Positions 35,327-44,657 of a stretch of 64,000 nt of DNA are shown in pieces (position 1 is the stretch's first letter; each line of letters opens with the position of its first letter). The notes beneath the pieces were generated by a model, which made no database searches, was not told the origin of the DNA, and saw nothing but the letters and a program-made list of their open reading frames with translations. The DNA comes from Haloechinothrix alba (lineage in GTDB: Bacteria; Actinomycetota; Actinomycetes; Mycobacteriales; Pseudonocardiaceae). The DNA lies in assembly GCF_900188115.1 (NCBI RefSeq), contig NZ_FZNW01000020.1, forward strand, positions 38,426-102,425. Reading direction: 5' to 3'. A program made the translations under genes and the position numbers.

Positions 35327-36448
35327 TCAGTACACCTCGGGCCAGACGTCGCGGTAGGCGGGCAGCCCGGCCGTGCCCTCCGCGCGCAGCAGTCCGTGCA
35401 CCATCGCGCGGGAGAAACACGTGGCGGCTGCCGCGCACAGCTGGTCGAGCGCGGCAGCACGGGCCGCGGAGCCGAACGGCCCCGAGCCCTCCGGCAACTC
35501 GTGGGCACCGGTGCCGAGCGCGAACACCGTGTCCCCGTCGAACATCGAGTGCGCCGGGCGCACGGCGCGGGCGATCCCGTCCTGGGCCGACATGGCAAGG
35601 CGCTGGCACTCGGCCTTGGTCAGCGCGGCATCGGTGGCCACCACGCCGATCGTGGTGTTCAGCGGACGGCTGTCGCCCCCGGCGTGGCTCCCGGAGTGGC
35701 CCCCGGAGTGGCCACCGTCACCGCTGGAGAGGTCTCCCTCTCGGGACGGCCAGGCACCGCCGCCGAACTCGCCCGCGAGCTCGCACTCGGCCGTCCACGG
35801 CCTGCCTGTGGCGGTGTCGACGGCCTCACCGAGGGCGTTGACCACGGCCAGCGCACCCACTGTGAGCCGGGGCTCCCCGGTCTGGGCCTCCCCGGTCTGG
35901 GCCTCCCCGGTCTGGGCGCCTGGGCCCGGCACGATCGCGCTCGCCGTGCCGACACCACCCTTCAGCGAGCCGACCTTGGCACCGGCACCTGCCCCGACGC
36001 ACCCCTGCGCTACCGGACCGGGCGCAGCCCCCTGGCAGGCCCGGTAACCGAACTCCGCGTCCGGGCGGTTGCCCCAGTCGCTGCGGGGCAGGTCGAACAC
36101 GACCGCGGCAGGCACGATGGGGACGACCTCGTGCGGCTGCGCACCGACGGCGAACCCGTACGCGCGTTCGCCGAGCCAGCGCATGACCCCGTCGGCCGCA
36201 GCTAGCCCGTAGGCGCTTCCGCCGGACAGGCAGATGCCGTGTACCTGCTGCACGAGGTTCTGCGGGGCGAGCAGGTCCGTCTCCCTGGTCCCCGGGGCTC
36301 CGCCACGACCGTCGACGCCGCAGACGGCGCCGTCCGGGACCAGCACCACGGTGCTGCCGGTCGCCCATCCGCTGCCCACGCGCTCGTGATGCCCGACGGA
36401 CAGCCCCGTCACATCGGTGATCGCGTTCTCCGCCCCCGTCATGCTCAT
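35327..36448 (-). CDS. P1 / S58 family (DmpA-type) self-cleaving peptidase
   Basis: A 373-residue N-terminal-nucleophile peptidase of the DmpA/nylon-oligomer type, which matures by self-cleavage before a Ser/Thr. SVGHHERVGSGWATGSTVV, SGGSAYGLAAADGVM and LKGGVGTASAIV (candidate cleavage and nucleophile at GT/AS) are seen. It equals Rv1333 in the syntenic block. Between the GT cleavage site and the conserved LTVGALAVVN sits a QTGEA repeat, encoded by three perfect 15-base units (35881-35925); a second Gly/His-rich stretch (HSGGHSGSHAGG) follows later. The start at 36448 excludes the palindromic repeat upstream. Confidence 0.88.
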   Translation of the reverse strand: MSMTGAENAITDVTGLSVGHHERVGSGWATGSTVVLVPDGAVCGVDGRGGAPGTRETDLLAPQNLVQQVHGICLSGGSAYGLAAADGVMRWLGERAYGFAVGAQPHEVVPIVPAAVVFDLPRSDWGNRPDAEFGYRACQGAAPGPVAQGCVGAGAGAKVGSLKGGVGTASAIVPGPGAQTGEAQTGEAQTGEPRLTVGALAVVNALGEAVDTATGRPWTAECELAGEFGGGAWPSREGDLSSGDGGHSGGHSGSHAGGDSRPLNTTIGVVATDAALTKAECQRLAMSAQDGIARAVRPAHSMFDGDTVFALGTGAHELPEGSGPFGSAARAAALDQLCAAAATCFSRAMVHGLLRAEGTAGLPAYRDVWPEVY

Positions 36449-36476
36449 CGTGCCCCGAGACGTTACCAGCACCCCT

Positions 36477-36535
36477 GGTGTGCTGAATGACGCTTTCAGT
36501 CCGCGAGGCGGACTGAAAGCGTCATTCAGCACACC
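36477..36535. repeat. Dispersed palindromic repeat, copy 2
   Basis: Perfect 28-base arms (36477-36504 and 36508-36535) around the same core CTGAATGACGCTTTCAG as the element at 12311, with a 3-base centre (GAG). It occupies nearly the entire gap between DUF2017 and the S58 peptidase gene. The RNA would form a very stable hairpin. Confidence 0.9.
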
Positions 36536-36536
36536 G

Positions 36537-37094
36537 TTAAGCGGAGACTGCTTGGATCAGGCTTTCCTGGACGTAGGTGAGCCAGTGGTACACACCGAGG
36601 TGCGAGGCCTGCGGGTCGTCCTCCGGAAGCTCCTCGGGTGTCTCCTCGTTGACGTCGAGCACGGTTCCCAACGCGAGCCGGACATCGTTGATCGCCGCCA
36701 GCCACGCGTCCGCCTGCTCGAGATCGAGCGTGACCTCGCCACCCTCGGACGGCAGCGTCTCCAGCACCACCGAGGCCACGCCGAGCTTCGCATCGATCAG
36801 CTCCGGCTCGTGCAGCGAGCGCAGCGCCGCCGCCGACTCGAGATCCTCTTCCGAAGGCTGGTCCGGGTCGATGCGGTGAAAGTCGGGCAACAGCCGGGAC
36901 AGCACGGGATCGTCCGGAGCCGTTGTCGGGCCGGAACGCATTCCGGTCAGCTCGGCGAGCTCGTCCTGCGGCGTCTCGTCCACCCGCGCGCGCAGCACGT
37001 CGTCGATGTGCCGCAACAACCCGCGCAGCACAGCGGCTTCCTGCTGGGCGAACTCCGAGACGACGTGATCGCCCTTGCGCTTCCAGTCCTTCAT
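36537..37094 (-). CDS. DUF2017 family protein
   Basis: A 185-residue acidic protein ([50 protein letters not shown]) matching the DUF2017 family, always next to clpS in actinobacteria (Rv1332). Its ATG overlaps the clpS stop by four bases, so it may help the N-degron adaptor; the function itself is unknown. The open frame continues upstream inside clpS but has no coding character there. Confidence 0.88.
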   Translation of the reverse strand: MKDWKRKGDHVVSEFAQQEAAVLRGLLRHIDDVLRARVDETPQDELAELTGMRSGPTTAPDDPVLSRLLPDFHRIDPDQPSEEDLESAAALRSLHEPELIDAKLGVASVVLETLPSEGGEVTLDLEQADAWLAAINDVRLALGTVLDVNEETPEELPEDDPQASHLGVYHWLTYVQESLIQAVSA

Positions 37095-37390
37095 GGCGCC
37101 TGCTGCATCGTCGCCCACAGGCCGGCCGCGTGCAGCTTCGCGACGTCGCCCTCGACCTTCTCCTTCGTGCCCCACGACACCACGGCCTTGCCCTTGTGGT
37201 GCACGTCGAGCATCAGCTTCGTGGCGTGGTCGCGGCTGTACCCGAACAGCTTCTGGAACACGTACGTAACGTAGGACATCAGGTTCACTGGATCGTTCCA
37301 GACGATAGCCTGCCACGGTTTGTCCTCGGCTCCGAGCTCAGCACCGATCGGCTCGACCTGTGTCTGTTCGGCCTCGAGGGGCGTGGACAT
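37091..37390 (-). CDS. clpS: ClpS adaptor protein
   Basis: Delivers N-degron substrates to a ClpAP/ClpCP protease. The 99-residue protein has the core [20 protein letters not shown] and [20 protein letters not shown] at 37390 begins [11 protein letters not shown]. It is followed directly by DUF2017 (4-base overlap) and divergent from pncB. A ClpC-type unfoldase is encoded elsewhere in the window at 46.5-49.1 kb. Confidence 0.94.
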   Translation of the reverse strand: MSTPLEAEQTQVEPIGAELGAEDKPWQAIVWNDPVNLMSYVTYVFQKLFGYSRDHATKLMLDVHHKGKAVVSWGTKEKVEGDVAKLHAAGLWATMQQAP

Positions 37391-37510
37391 GCTTCCATGG
37401 TGGCACGGCGCGATAGGCATGCAACGCCCGAGGTCGCTCCGCCGAGCGGCCACGTCCGGATGACGATTCCCGGCAGCAGGCCAACCGCCGACCCGCGTAC
37501 CGTGATCCTC

Positions 37511-38812
37511 ATGGCCCAGCAGGAGGAGCTGCCCGCACCGAGCACGGCGTTGCTGACCGACCACTACGAGCTCACCATGCTCGCCAGCGCGCTACACGGC
37601 GGGAGTGCCGACCGCGACTGCGTGTTCGAGGTGTTCGCGCGCAGTTTGCCCGAAGGGCGCCGGTTCGGCGTCGTGGCGGGCACCGCCCGCGCGCTCGAGG
37701 CGATCACCGAGTTCCGGTTCACCGACGCCGAGCTCGCCCACATCGAGTCCGCAGGCGTCGCCGACCGATCCACGGTGGACTGGCTCGCCGACTTCGAGTT
37801 CACAGGCGACATCGACGGCTACCCGGAGGGCGAGCTGTACTTCCCCGGATCGCCGATCTTCACGGTGCACGCCCCGTTCGCCCAGGCTGTGCTGCTGGAG
37901 ACCCTGGTGCTGTCGGTGTTCAACCACGACTGCGCGGTCGCCTCGGCCGCGGCGCGGATGAGCTCGGCCGCCAAGAGCAGACCGCTGATCGAGATGGGCG
38001 GCAGGCGCACCCACGAGTACGCCGCCGTCGCCGCTGCGCGCGCCAGCTACCTCGCCGGGTTCGCCGCCACGTCCAACCTGGAGGCGGGCAGGCGGTACGG
38101 CATCCCCACCCGCGGCACCGTCGCGCACGCGTTCATGATGCTGCACGACACCGAGGAGGACGCGTTCCGTGCACAGGTGGCCGCACTCGGCACGGATACG
38201 ACCATGCTGGTGGACACCTACGACATCTCAGTGGGAATCGACACCGCCATCCGGGTAGCAGGACCCGAGCTCGGTGCGATCCGCATCGACTCCGGCGACG
38301 TTGGGGTGCTGGCCCGGCAAGCCAGGGAGCAGCTTGACTCCCTCGGCGCGCGGGACACCCGCGTCATCGTCTCCGGCGACCTCGACGAGCACGCGATCGC
38401 CGCACTGCGCGCCGAGCCGGTCGACGCGTTCGGTGTCGGCACCTCCGTGGTGACCGGCTCCGGCGCCCCCACGGCGAACCTGGTCTACAAGCTCGTGGAG
38501 GTCAACGGGAAGCCGGTGACCAAGCGCAGCGAGCACAAGGAGTCCCGCGGCGGCCGGAAGTCGGCGGTGCGACGGCTCAAGAGCACCGGAACGGCCAGGG
38601 AGGAAGTCGTGCACCCGGCGGGTGAGGCACCCAGCACGGGTCCACACGACCAGGTCGTGCCGACCGCGCTGATGCGTGGTGGCAGACCCGTCGATGACCT
38701 CTCTACCCTGGAGGACAGCAGGAATCGCCTTCGCACAAGGCTGGTGAGCCTGCCTTGGGAGGGCCTCAAGCTCTCCAGGGGCGAACCGGCCATCGCGACG
38801 GTGTTCGGCTAG
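37511..38812 (+). CDS. pncB: Nicotinate phosphoribosyltransferase
   Basis: Salvages nicotinate to nicotinate mononucleotide. A 433-residue NAPRTase: [13 protein letters not shown] at the N-terminus, [28 protein letters not shown] (substrate-binding region), and [16 protein letters not shown]. The ATG at 37511 follows GTGATCCTC. It lies 96 bases before pncA, forming an NAD-salvage pair; the pncB position next to clpS/DUF2017 matches Rv1330c. Confidence 0.93.
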   Translation: MAQQEELPAPSTALLTDHYELTMLASALHGGSADRDCVFEVFARSLPEGRRFGVVAGTARALEAITEFRFTDAELAHIESAGVADRSTVDWLADFEFTGDIDGYPEGELYFPGSPIFTVHAPFAQAVLLETLVLSVFNHDCAVASAAARMSSAAKSRPLIEMGGRRTHEYAAVAAARASYLAGFAATSNLEAGRRYGIPTRGTVAHAFMMLHDTEEDAFRAQVAALGTDTTMLVDTYDISVGIDTAIRVAGPELGAIRIDSGDVGVLARQAREQLDSLGARDTRVIVSGDLDEHAIAALRAEPVDAFGVGTSVVTGSGAPTANLVYKLVEVNGKPVTKRSEHKESRGGRKSAVRRLKSTGTAREEVVHPAGEAPSTGPHDQVVPTALMRGGRPVDDLSTLEDSRNRLRTRLVSLPWEGLKLSRGEPAIATVFG

Positions 38813-38908
38813 TGGTCCACCGGCCCGATCCAGCCCTGGCCGGATGCCCCGGGCAGTGCCTCGCCGGCGGACCGGCGTACGACCCGACCCCACAGGGAGG
38901 TCACAGCC

Positions 38909-39484
38909 ATGGCTCGCGCACTGATCATCGTCGATGTGCAGAACGACTTCTGCGAGGGAGGCTCGCTGGCCGTCGCCGGTGGGGCGATGCTCGCCGGGGA
39001 CATCTCGACGTTCCTGGCCAACGACGCCGCCTACGATCACATCGTCGCCACCCGTGACTACCACATCGACCCGGGAGCGCATTTCAGCGACGAGCCGGAC
39101 TTCGTCCGGTCATGGCCCCCGCACTGCCGAGCGGGCACCCCGGGTGCCTCGTTCCATCCCGCGCTCAACGTCGGGCCGATCACCGAGGTGTTCTCCAAGG
39201 GCCAGTACAGCGACGGCTACTCCGGGTTCGAGGGTGAGTCCGAGGGCGGTGGGGAGACTCTCGCCGCCTGGCTCCGGGCACGCGACGTCGACGAGGTCGA
39301 CCTCATCGGCATCGCCACCGACCACTGTGTGCGCGCGACGTCGCTGGACGCCGCGCGTGAGGGGTTCGGCGCTCGCACGCTGCTCGACTACACCGCGGGA
39401 GTGAGCCGGGACACTGTCGACAATGCCCTCCAGCAGCTCGACGACGCGGGCGTCGAACTGGTCGGCAGGCCGCGCGTCGGGTGA
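38909..39484 (+). CDS. pncA: Nicotinamidase
   Basis: Converts nicotinamide to nicotinate, feeding the adjacent pncB. The 191-residue isochorismatase-fold hydrolase has the catalytic Asp in IIVDVQNDFCEGG, the Lys in VFSKGQYSDGYSGFEG and the Cys in ATDHCVRATSLDAA; the metal-binding WPPHCRAGTPG is also present. The ATG at 38909 follows GGGAGGTCACAGCC. It replaces the usual direct pncB-dinG neighbourhood seen in mycobacteria. Confidence 0.95.
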   Translation: MARALIIVDVQNDFCEGGSLAVAGGAMLAGDISTFLANDAAYDHIVATRDYHIDPGAHFSDEPDFVRSWPPHCRAGTPGASFHPALNVGPITEVFSKGQYSDGYSGFEGESEGGGETLAAWLRARDVDEVDLIGIATDHCVRATSLDAAREGFGARTLLDYTAGVSRDTVDNALQQLDDAGVELVGRPRVG

Positions 39485-39493
39485 GCTCGCCCC

Positions 39494-41434
39494 TCAGCGA
39501 CGCACATCGAACGCGGCCGAGGTGCCGGTGAACGGGACCGGCGCGCATCCGGGTACGTCGACGCGGTCACCGTGATGCACGATGCGGTACTGCCCGCCCG
39601 GGGTGTCCTCCGGAACGTCCCAGGTGATCGTGGCCGTGGCCGGTCCCATGATCCCCCGGTGCCAGTGGTACCGGGTGGACCAGTCACCGTCATCGGCGTG
39701 CCGTAGCCACCCGCCGTCCAGCCACCGCTGCACCTCCACGAACGACCCGCCGCGGCGCGGGTCGTTGCCGGGATGACCGGTCACGAACGTGACGCGGACG
39801 CGCTCTCCGGGTGCGTACCGGACGCTGGGCCCGCTCAGCACGGCGCCGAAGCCCGCGCCAGGGTCGCGGCGGGACCGCCTGCCCGCACCGGTGTGCCGTC
39901 GGGGCCGCTCCCGCGGGAGCGGCCCGGTGTCGAGCTCGGCGCCGGTACGCAGCGCGGTGGCCAGCGCGGCGAACTCCTGCTGGTAGGCGGGCAGGGTGTA
40001 GCGGCCGAACAGCGTCGACCCGCCCTCGTACTGCTGGGAGTCGTACTCCTCGGGCGTGGTCACGTACTGGCTGTAGGCGTTCGCGTAGCCCTGGAACACC
40101 ACATCGTCGACGTCGACACCGAGCTCGCGGGCGCAGGTGCGCCGGACCCGCAGGCCCGCCACGATGGTGAACTCGGCGGGAGCCGCGGCCAGGTAGAGCC
40201 CTCCGATGCGCACGAGCTGCACGGGAAGGACATCCGGCGTCCACGGCCGCGGCCTGACCCTCCCCGCAGGCAGGACACCGAGTTTGGGGGCCTGCTCGCC
40301 GGTCAGCGCCCGCACGCCCGCCCACCGCGGGCGGCCGCAGGCGTCGAACGCGGGATTGCGGAGCCCTTCCGGGATGCCGATGCCGGGACCGTCCTCCACG
40401 CTGCCTGCCAGCGTCGGCAAGCCGATGGCCGCGGGCACCGTCCGGTGCGTCCTGCCGTCCGGTGTGTACTCCCCGGACACGGTCATCGCTGACATGTCGA
40501 CATAACGCATCCGGCAGTCGAGCCCTGCGGCGAAGGAGGCACCCGCCGCCGTGTAGGCGCGCATCGCCGCCGAGCACTGCCGCTGCCCGATGATGCGGGC
40601 GTTGGCGAACTCGTCACGGGTGGGACCGGATCCGGGTCGCAGGTCCAGGTTCGGGGACATGTCCCCCGCGTTGGTCTGTGCGAAGGCCGCGACGAACCCC
40701 GGTTCGCCCGCGAGGTAGTCCACACCGGCATGCTCGCGTTCCCAGGCGTACGCCGCATACCCCTTGTTGTCACCGCTGATCAACCGGTTGCGGTTGGTCA
40801 GCGAGGTGCCGTGCGTGGCGAACCAGCTGATCGACCCGACGTCGGTGCCGTGCCGGGCGAGCCGCAGTACCGTGACAGCGGGGTCGATGGCCCCCGGGAA
40901 GTGCGCCCTGTCCTGCGCGGGGTTGCGCAGGTACGCCGGTAGCGACCGGTTCGCGCTGGCATCGGTCAGCTCGGTCCTGCCCAGCCGGATCGAGCCCGGC
41001 CGGACATCCTCGTGCGCGGCGCTGATCGCCTCGGTGATGCCGTCGACGACGGCTCGGTAGGTCCGCTCCCGGAAGCCGGGGATCGCCAGGTTGTAGGTGG
41101 CGTAGTCGGAGTACCCGCCGGGGCCCGCGTGCGTGTGCGTCGCGGTGAGCAGAACGTTCCGTTCGGTGTAGAGCCCGGCGTAGCGCTCCGCGAGCGCGGC
41201 GAGCACGCCCTGGTGCACGGCCTGGAAGATCATCCCCAGGTCGGCGACGACGAAGGCGATCCGCCGGCCGGACGTGTGGTCGACCACGACGAACGCCCGG
41301 GCACGCAACCGCTGATGAATACCGGCGGTGCGCTGCTGGGGCCTGGAGTAGCCCATCATGCCGTCGCCCGCGGCCACCCCGGTCACATCGGCGATACCGC
41401 GGCCGACCCCGAACTGCCCGGCTCCTGACGCCAC
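39494..41434 (-). CDS. Neutral/alkaline ceramidase
   Basis: Hydrolyses the amide bond of ceramides. A 646-residue zinc hydrolase: GRGIADVTGVAAGDGMMGY, zinc-site TATHTHAGPGGYSDY, ATHGTSLTNRN and the nucleophile motif NAGDMSPN. The C-terminal Ig-like module (YAPGERVRVTFVTGHPGND, GTSAAFDVRR) is typical. No signal peptide is visible at the start, so export would need another route. Mycobacterial Rv0669c is the best known relative. The enzyme may process host or environmental sphingolipids. Confidence 0.93.
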   Translation of the reverse strand: MASGAGQFGVGRGIADVTGVAAGDGMMGYSRPQQRTAGIHQRLRARAFVVVDHTSGRRIAFVVADLGMIFQAVHQGVLAALAERYAGLYTERNVLLTATHTHAGPGGYSDYATYNLAIPGFRERTYRAVVDGITEAISAAHEDVRPGSIRLGRTELTDASANRSLPAYLRNPAQDRAHFPGAIDPAVTVLRLARHGTDVGSISWFATHGTSLTNRNRLISGDNKGYAAYAWEREHAGVDYLAGEPGFVAAFAQTNAGDMSPNLDLRPGSGPTRDEFANARIIGQRQCSAAMRAYTAAGASFAAGLDCRMRYVDMSAMTVSGEYTPDGRTHRTVPAAIGLPTLAGSVEDGPGIGIPEGLRNPAFDACGRPRWAGVRALTGEQAPKLGVLPAGRVRPRPWTPDVLPVQLVRIGGLYLAAAPAEFTIVAGLRVRRTCARELGVDVDDVVFQGYANAYSQYVTTPEEYDSQQYEGGSTLFGRYTLPAYQQEFAALATALRTGAELDTGPLPRERPRRHTGAGRRSRRDPGAGFGAVLSGPSVRYAPGERVRVTFVTGHPGNDPRRGGSFVEVQRWLDGGWLRHADDGDWSTRYHWHRGIMGPATATITWDVPEDTPGGQYRIVHHGDRVDVPGCAPVPFTGTSAAFDVRR

Positions 41435-41815
41435 CCTGCCACCTCGCTATCCACCCGTTCCACGAGCACGCTGAACATGAATAGTAGTCATGTTAGTGGG
41501 GTCGCGCGGAACAGTCGGGCGGCAACCATACGTGGTCGGGCACCGGACGGCGCTCGTCCACACACCCGGCCGGGTCGATCACACCCGCGTGTACAACACC
41601 CACAGCAGGTACGCCGCCTCGAACATGCCGGTATGTACATCGGCAGGTGCGGCTTCTCGGCCAGTGCCGCGATCAGGCTCAACATTCTCGCCACCTCCCC
41701 TCCCCGGGTGCGGGCGAGACGGGGCCGCTCGTCAGGCACGAACGGGGCCCTGTCGGGAAGTTCCCCGGCACTCGGGCCTGCGAAACCGCTCAGCAGCGCG
41801 CCACGGGCCACACCA
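41435..41815. other. Gap with a small inverted repeat and no supported gene
   Basis: AACATGA-ATAGTAG-TCATGTT (41474-41494) is a perfect inverted repeat near the ceramidase start and may be an operator. On the minus strand, a 31-codon frame (MLSLIAALAEKPHLPMYIP) starts after GGGGAGGTGG and a related frame reads MFEAAYLLWVLYTRV, which looks like a frameshifted membrane-protein remnant; no family was recognised. Confidence 0.4.
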
Positions 41816-42721
41816 TCACTCGGCGACGCCGGTGAGCTCGGCAAGTCGCTGCCGCGCTGACGTGGCGGACGCGGCGAAACGGTGTATCCGCGCCCAGGGG
41901 TCCTGCTTGCGCGCGAGCCGCTTGGGAACGCTGCTGATGTCCCAGCCGTTGGGTCGCGCCCTGCCGAGCTCGTCCCAGTCCAGCGGCACGGCTACGGGAG
42001 CGCCCGGCCGGGAACGCAGCGAGTACGGCGTGATGAACGTCTGCCCGTAGGTGTTGCGGTTGGTGTCCAGGAAGATCCGCCCACCCCTTCGCTCCTTGCG
42101 GTGCGCGGTGGTCAACCGCTCGGGGTCGTCCGCGGCCAGGGTCTCTGCCACCGCACGGGCGAGCTCGCGCACCGTGTCGTCCCCGGCGGAGGCATCCAAC
42201 GGAACCACCACGTGAAAACCCTTACCGCCGGTGGCCTGCACGAACGGCTCCACGCCGAGATCGTTGAGCAACTGCCGGGTACGGCGCGTCACACTGCGCA
42301 ACTCGCCGAGCGAGACGCCGGGTGGCGGGTCGATGTCGATGACCATCCGGTCCGGCCGTCCGAGCGCGCCGACCGTCGCCGGCCAGACATGGAACTCGAT
42401 CGTGGCCTGGTCGGCGAGGTAGACCACTGTCGCGGCGCCGGAGCCGACGACCGCGGTCTGCGTCCCACCCTCCCTGAGCGGGACCTCGACGTAGTCGATC
42501 CACTCCGGAAAGTGCTCCGAGGCATCCTTCTGGAAGAACCCTTCCGCGTCGATGCCGTCCGGGAAGCGGCGCAGCGTGACGGGGCGCCCGCGCAGATGCG
42601 GCAGCATCGCAGCGGCGACCTTCCGGTAGTACCGCACAACGTCGCCTTTGGTGACCCCGTCCGCATCGAAGAGGACCTTTCCGGCTCGCGAGACGCTGAT
42701 CTCGCGCCCCTCGACCAGCAT
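41816..42721 (-). CDS. LigD-type polymerase/primase domain, stand-alone
   Basis: An archaeo-eukaryotic primase-like polymerase (PolDom of LigD), the enzyme that fills ends in non-homologous end joining. The 301-residue protein starts MLVEGREISVSRAG, with the catalytic metal site VIDIDPP, TGGKGFHVVVPL, and the RIFLDTNRNTYGQT loop that contacts DNA. No ligase or nuclease domain is fused and no Ku gene is next to it. Equivalent stand-alone PolDoms occur in actinomycetes. Confidence 0.92.
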   Translation of the reverse strand: MLVEGREISVSRAGKVLFDADGVTKGDVVRYYRKVAAAMLPHLRGRPVTLRRFPDGIDAEGFFQKDASEHFPEWIDYVEVPLREGGTQTAVVGSGAATVVYLADQATIEFHVWPATVGALGRPDRMVIDIDPPPGVSLGELRSVTRRTRQLLNDLGVEPFVQATGGKGFHVVVPLDASAGDDTVRELARAVAETLAADDPERLTTAHRKERRGGRIFLDTNRNTYGQTFITPYSLRSRPGAPVAVPLDWDELGRARPNGWDISSVPKRLARKQDPWARIHRFAASATSARQRLAELTGVAE

Positions 42722-42996
42722 GACCGCTCCCTTCCCGGTGTGCACGCCGCTGTGGCGTGCCCGGAACTCGCTGGCTCGGACTTACCCGATCCGCGCTTCC
42801 CGGAAACCGGGCGAACGCAGGAGCGCACTCGCCGCGGAGTACACCAGCGCCGGGCTCCTTCGACATCGGCCGGCTCAGGCATGCCGGGCGGGTTTCCTGA
42901 GTGACGAGCGCTTTCGGTGGGAACACCGGATACGGGTGCGATCCGCGACGGATCGCACCGCGGGATACCACGCACCTGACTCCGGAGGTGACATCG

Positions 42997-43323
42997 ATGA
43001 CGGATGAGACGTTGTGGAACGAATTCCACACGGTGGTGAACATGTCCTCGAGGGAACTCGCCGAGTGGTTGCGCACCGAGTCGGCTTCGCCCCGCAGCGA
43101 GCGGGACCCTGAACACGCCGGCAGCGTCACCGGGCAGCAGGTGCTGCACATCCTGCGCAAGCGCAAGGCCGACCTGACCGACGACGATCTGATCGTGATG
43201 CGTCACGTCATCGACCGTGTGCGCGCCGAACGCCGTGACGATCTCGAGCCGGCGGCGGGTGACTCGGCGTGGCGGCACCAGCTCATGGACCTCGGCCACG
43301 ATCCGCTCCGTACGGTGGAATGA
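42997..43323 (+). CDS. DUF3140 protein
   Basis: A 108-residue conserved protein with the DUF3140 features: LWNEFHTVVNMSSRELAEWL, QVLHILRKRKADLTDDDL and HVIDRVRAERRDD. A GGAGGTGA box precedes the ATG at 42997. The family is widespread in bacteria and is often adjacent to stress genes; function unknown. It begins a block of stress-associated genes up to 51 kb. Confidence 0.88.
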   Translation: MTDETLWNEFHTVVNMSSRELAEWLRTESASPRSERDPEHAGSVTGQQVLHILRKRKADLTDDDLIVMRHVIDRVRAERRDDLEPAAGDSAWRHQLMDLGHDPLRTVE

Positions 43324-43388
43324 ACCGCTCGGTACCGCGCGCCACGCCCGTGATCGTCGATGCGGTGGTACGGGCTGACCAACGAAGC

Positions 43389-43481
43389 GTGTCGGGAGGC
43401 CCGACACAGGATGCCACACTGCCCGACACGGGGTGTCGGTTCGCCCAACACTGCGGGCATCCGCCTCACGCGAGGCGGATG
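43389..43481. terminator. Three hairpins between convergent genes
   Basis: GTGTCGGG-AGG-CCCGACAC (43389-43407), CCGACAC-GGG-GTGTCGG (43423-43439) and CATCCGCCTC-ACGC-GAGGCGGATG (43458-43481) follow one another where the DUF3140 and STAS genes converge. The last overlaps the STAS stop. This fits bidirectional termination. Confidence 0.7.
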
Positions 43482-43936
43482 TCGTCAGCTCGCAGCGTCA
43501 CGATGCCGTCCGCCGAGGCGTGGAGATGCTCCACGCGAATTCCCCCCGCGCGTAAGGCCCGCTCGACGCAGCGGGGCCCGGTGACCAGCCGGAGACTCAT
43601 ACCCTGGTGTTCGGCACGCAGAGCGGCTTGGACCAGGACATGGACTCCGGCAGCACCCAGAAAGCGCACTCGAGACAGGTCGATCACCAGGGAATGAACC
43701 TTGGATACCAGGCGCGGCGCCAGAAGCTCGTCCAGATCCGGCGCTGTAGCGGCATCGACCTCGCCCATCACGTGGACCACGCTGGATTCCCCGTCCGGAT
43801 GGGATGTCCAGAGCCACAGTAGCCGAGCCCTGTGTGCGCGCTCCGCTTGCCGGACCCCGCTTACCCCGGCAGTGCTTTCGGGAGCATCGAAGAGAGTACG
43901 TGACGTAGCAGCACTCGCGATTGTCGGCGCGGCCAC
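43466..43936 (-). CDS. STAS-domain protein without the phosphorylatable serine
   Basis: A 156-residue anti-sigma-factor-antagonist-like protein. The STAS domain has VVHVMGEVDAATAPDLDELL and LVIDLSRVRFLGAAGVHVLV. In phosphorylatable antagonists this position reads D-S-S-G; here it is GAAG, so the usual kinase target is missing. A regulatory partner that is not switched by phosphorylation is likely. The GTG at 43936 has GGGAGG six bases upstream. Confidence 0.85.
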   Translation of the reverse strand: MAAPTIASAATSRTLFDAPESTAGVSGVRQAERAHRARLLWLWTSHPDGESSVVHVMGEVDAATAPDLDELLAPRLVSKVHSLVIDLSRVRFLGAAGVHVLVQAALRAEHQGMSLRLVTGPRCVERALRAGGIRVEHLHASADGIVTLRADDIRLA

Positions 43937-44359
43937 GGGAACCTCCCTATAAATCGGAAACTCTCCGAGGAAGCTCGGGGGTGACCGCGTGACCATCGAT
44001 GAAGGGCCGGCCCCACCTGCACAAGCATCCCCGAAGGTGTGCCTTGGCTGTAGGGCTCAACCACTTCCCTTGATAACACGACGATAACGAGCGTGTCGAG
44101 GCGGGTGCCCCTATCGGGCATACGGGTAGGCGCGAGCAGGGCCGTCGACGCCGCAGTACGCGCCGTGAAGCGGCGGGTGCGACAGCGCCTGCCCGGCAAG
44201 TAACAGGCGTACGGATCGACCCGACGACACTTCTGTCCCTGTTATCCATCGTTCGGGCATAGCCACGCTTGTTCTCTGTTCACTGCGGACGGTTCTCGGT
44301 TTGCCGGCCGTACCCAGCGGGTAGGCCCATGGGCGGAACCACCGTGAAGGAGGTCGACG
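43937..44359. other. Intergenic region between STAS and csbD genes
   Basis: No gene is supported. The stretch carries the divergent promoters; the csbD-proximal end holds a SigB-like promoter at 44299-44324. Confidence 0.5.
44299..44324 (+). promoter_or_regulatory. SigB/SigF-type promoter upstream of csbD
   Basis: GTTT (44299-44302) and GGGTAG (44319-44324) are spaced by 16 bases, close to the GTTT-N14-17-GGGTA(T/C) consensus of the general-stress sigma factors. The transcript would start about 30 bases before the csbD ATG. csbD is a SigB target in Bacillus, which makes the assignment reasonable. Confidence 0.7.
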
Positions 44360-44602
44360 ATGGCTGACCAGAACGGCAGCAACGAAGGCGTCAAAGGCGC
44401 CATCGAGAACATCAAGGGCCGCGTCAAGGAGACCGCGGCGACGCTCTTGGGCGATGACTCCACGGAACGTGAGGGCAAGGCACAGCAGGAAAAGGGCCAA
44501 GCCCAGATGGAGGCATCGGAGAAGTCCGAAGAGGCCGAACGTGCCCGCCAGGAGGCCGCGCGTTCCGAGCGGGACGTGCGCTCCGAACAGTCGGATCAAT
44601 AG
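44360..44602 (+). CDS. CsbD family general-stress protein
   Basis: An 80-residue, highly charged helical protein of the CsbD family (GVKGAIENIKGRVKETAATL at residues 10-29, then repeated Gln/Glu/Lys/Ala-rich segments). The ATG follows GAAGGAGG. CsbD proteins accumulate under general stress and are regulated by SigB; a matching promoter is at 44299. It ends at a strong hairpin. Confidence 0.92.
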   Translation: MADQNGSNEGVKGAIENIKGRVKETAATLLGDDSTEREGKAQQEKGQAQMEASEKSEEAERARQEAARSERDVRSEQSDQ

Positions 44603-44627
44603 CGGCCCCCGGGCAACGGAACAACGC

Positions 44628-44657
44628 CATGAGGGATCCGGCACCGGATCCCTCATG
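44628..44657 (+). terminator. Perfect hairpin after csbD
   Basis: CATGAGGGATCCGG and CCGGATCCCTCATG (14-base perfect arms) flank the two bases CA. The hairpin begins 25 bases beyond the csbD stop and should end its short transcript. Confidence 0.8.
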
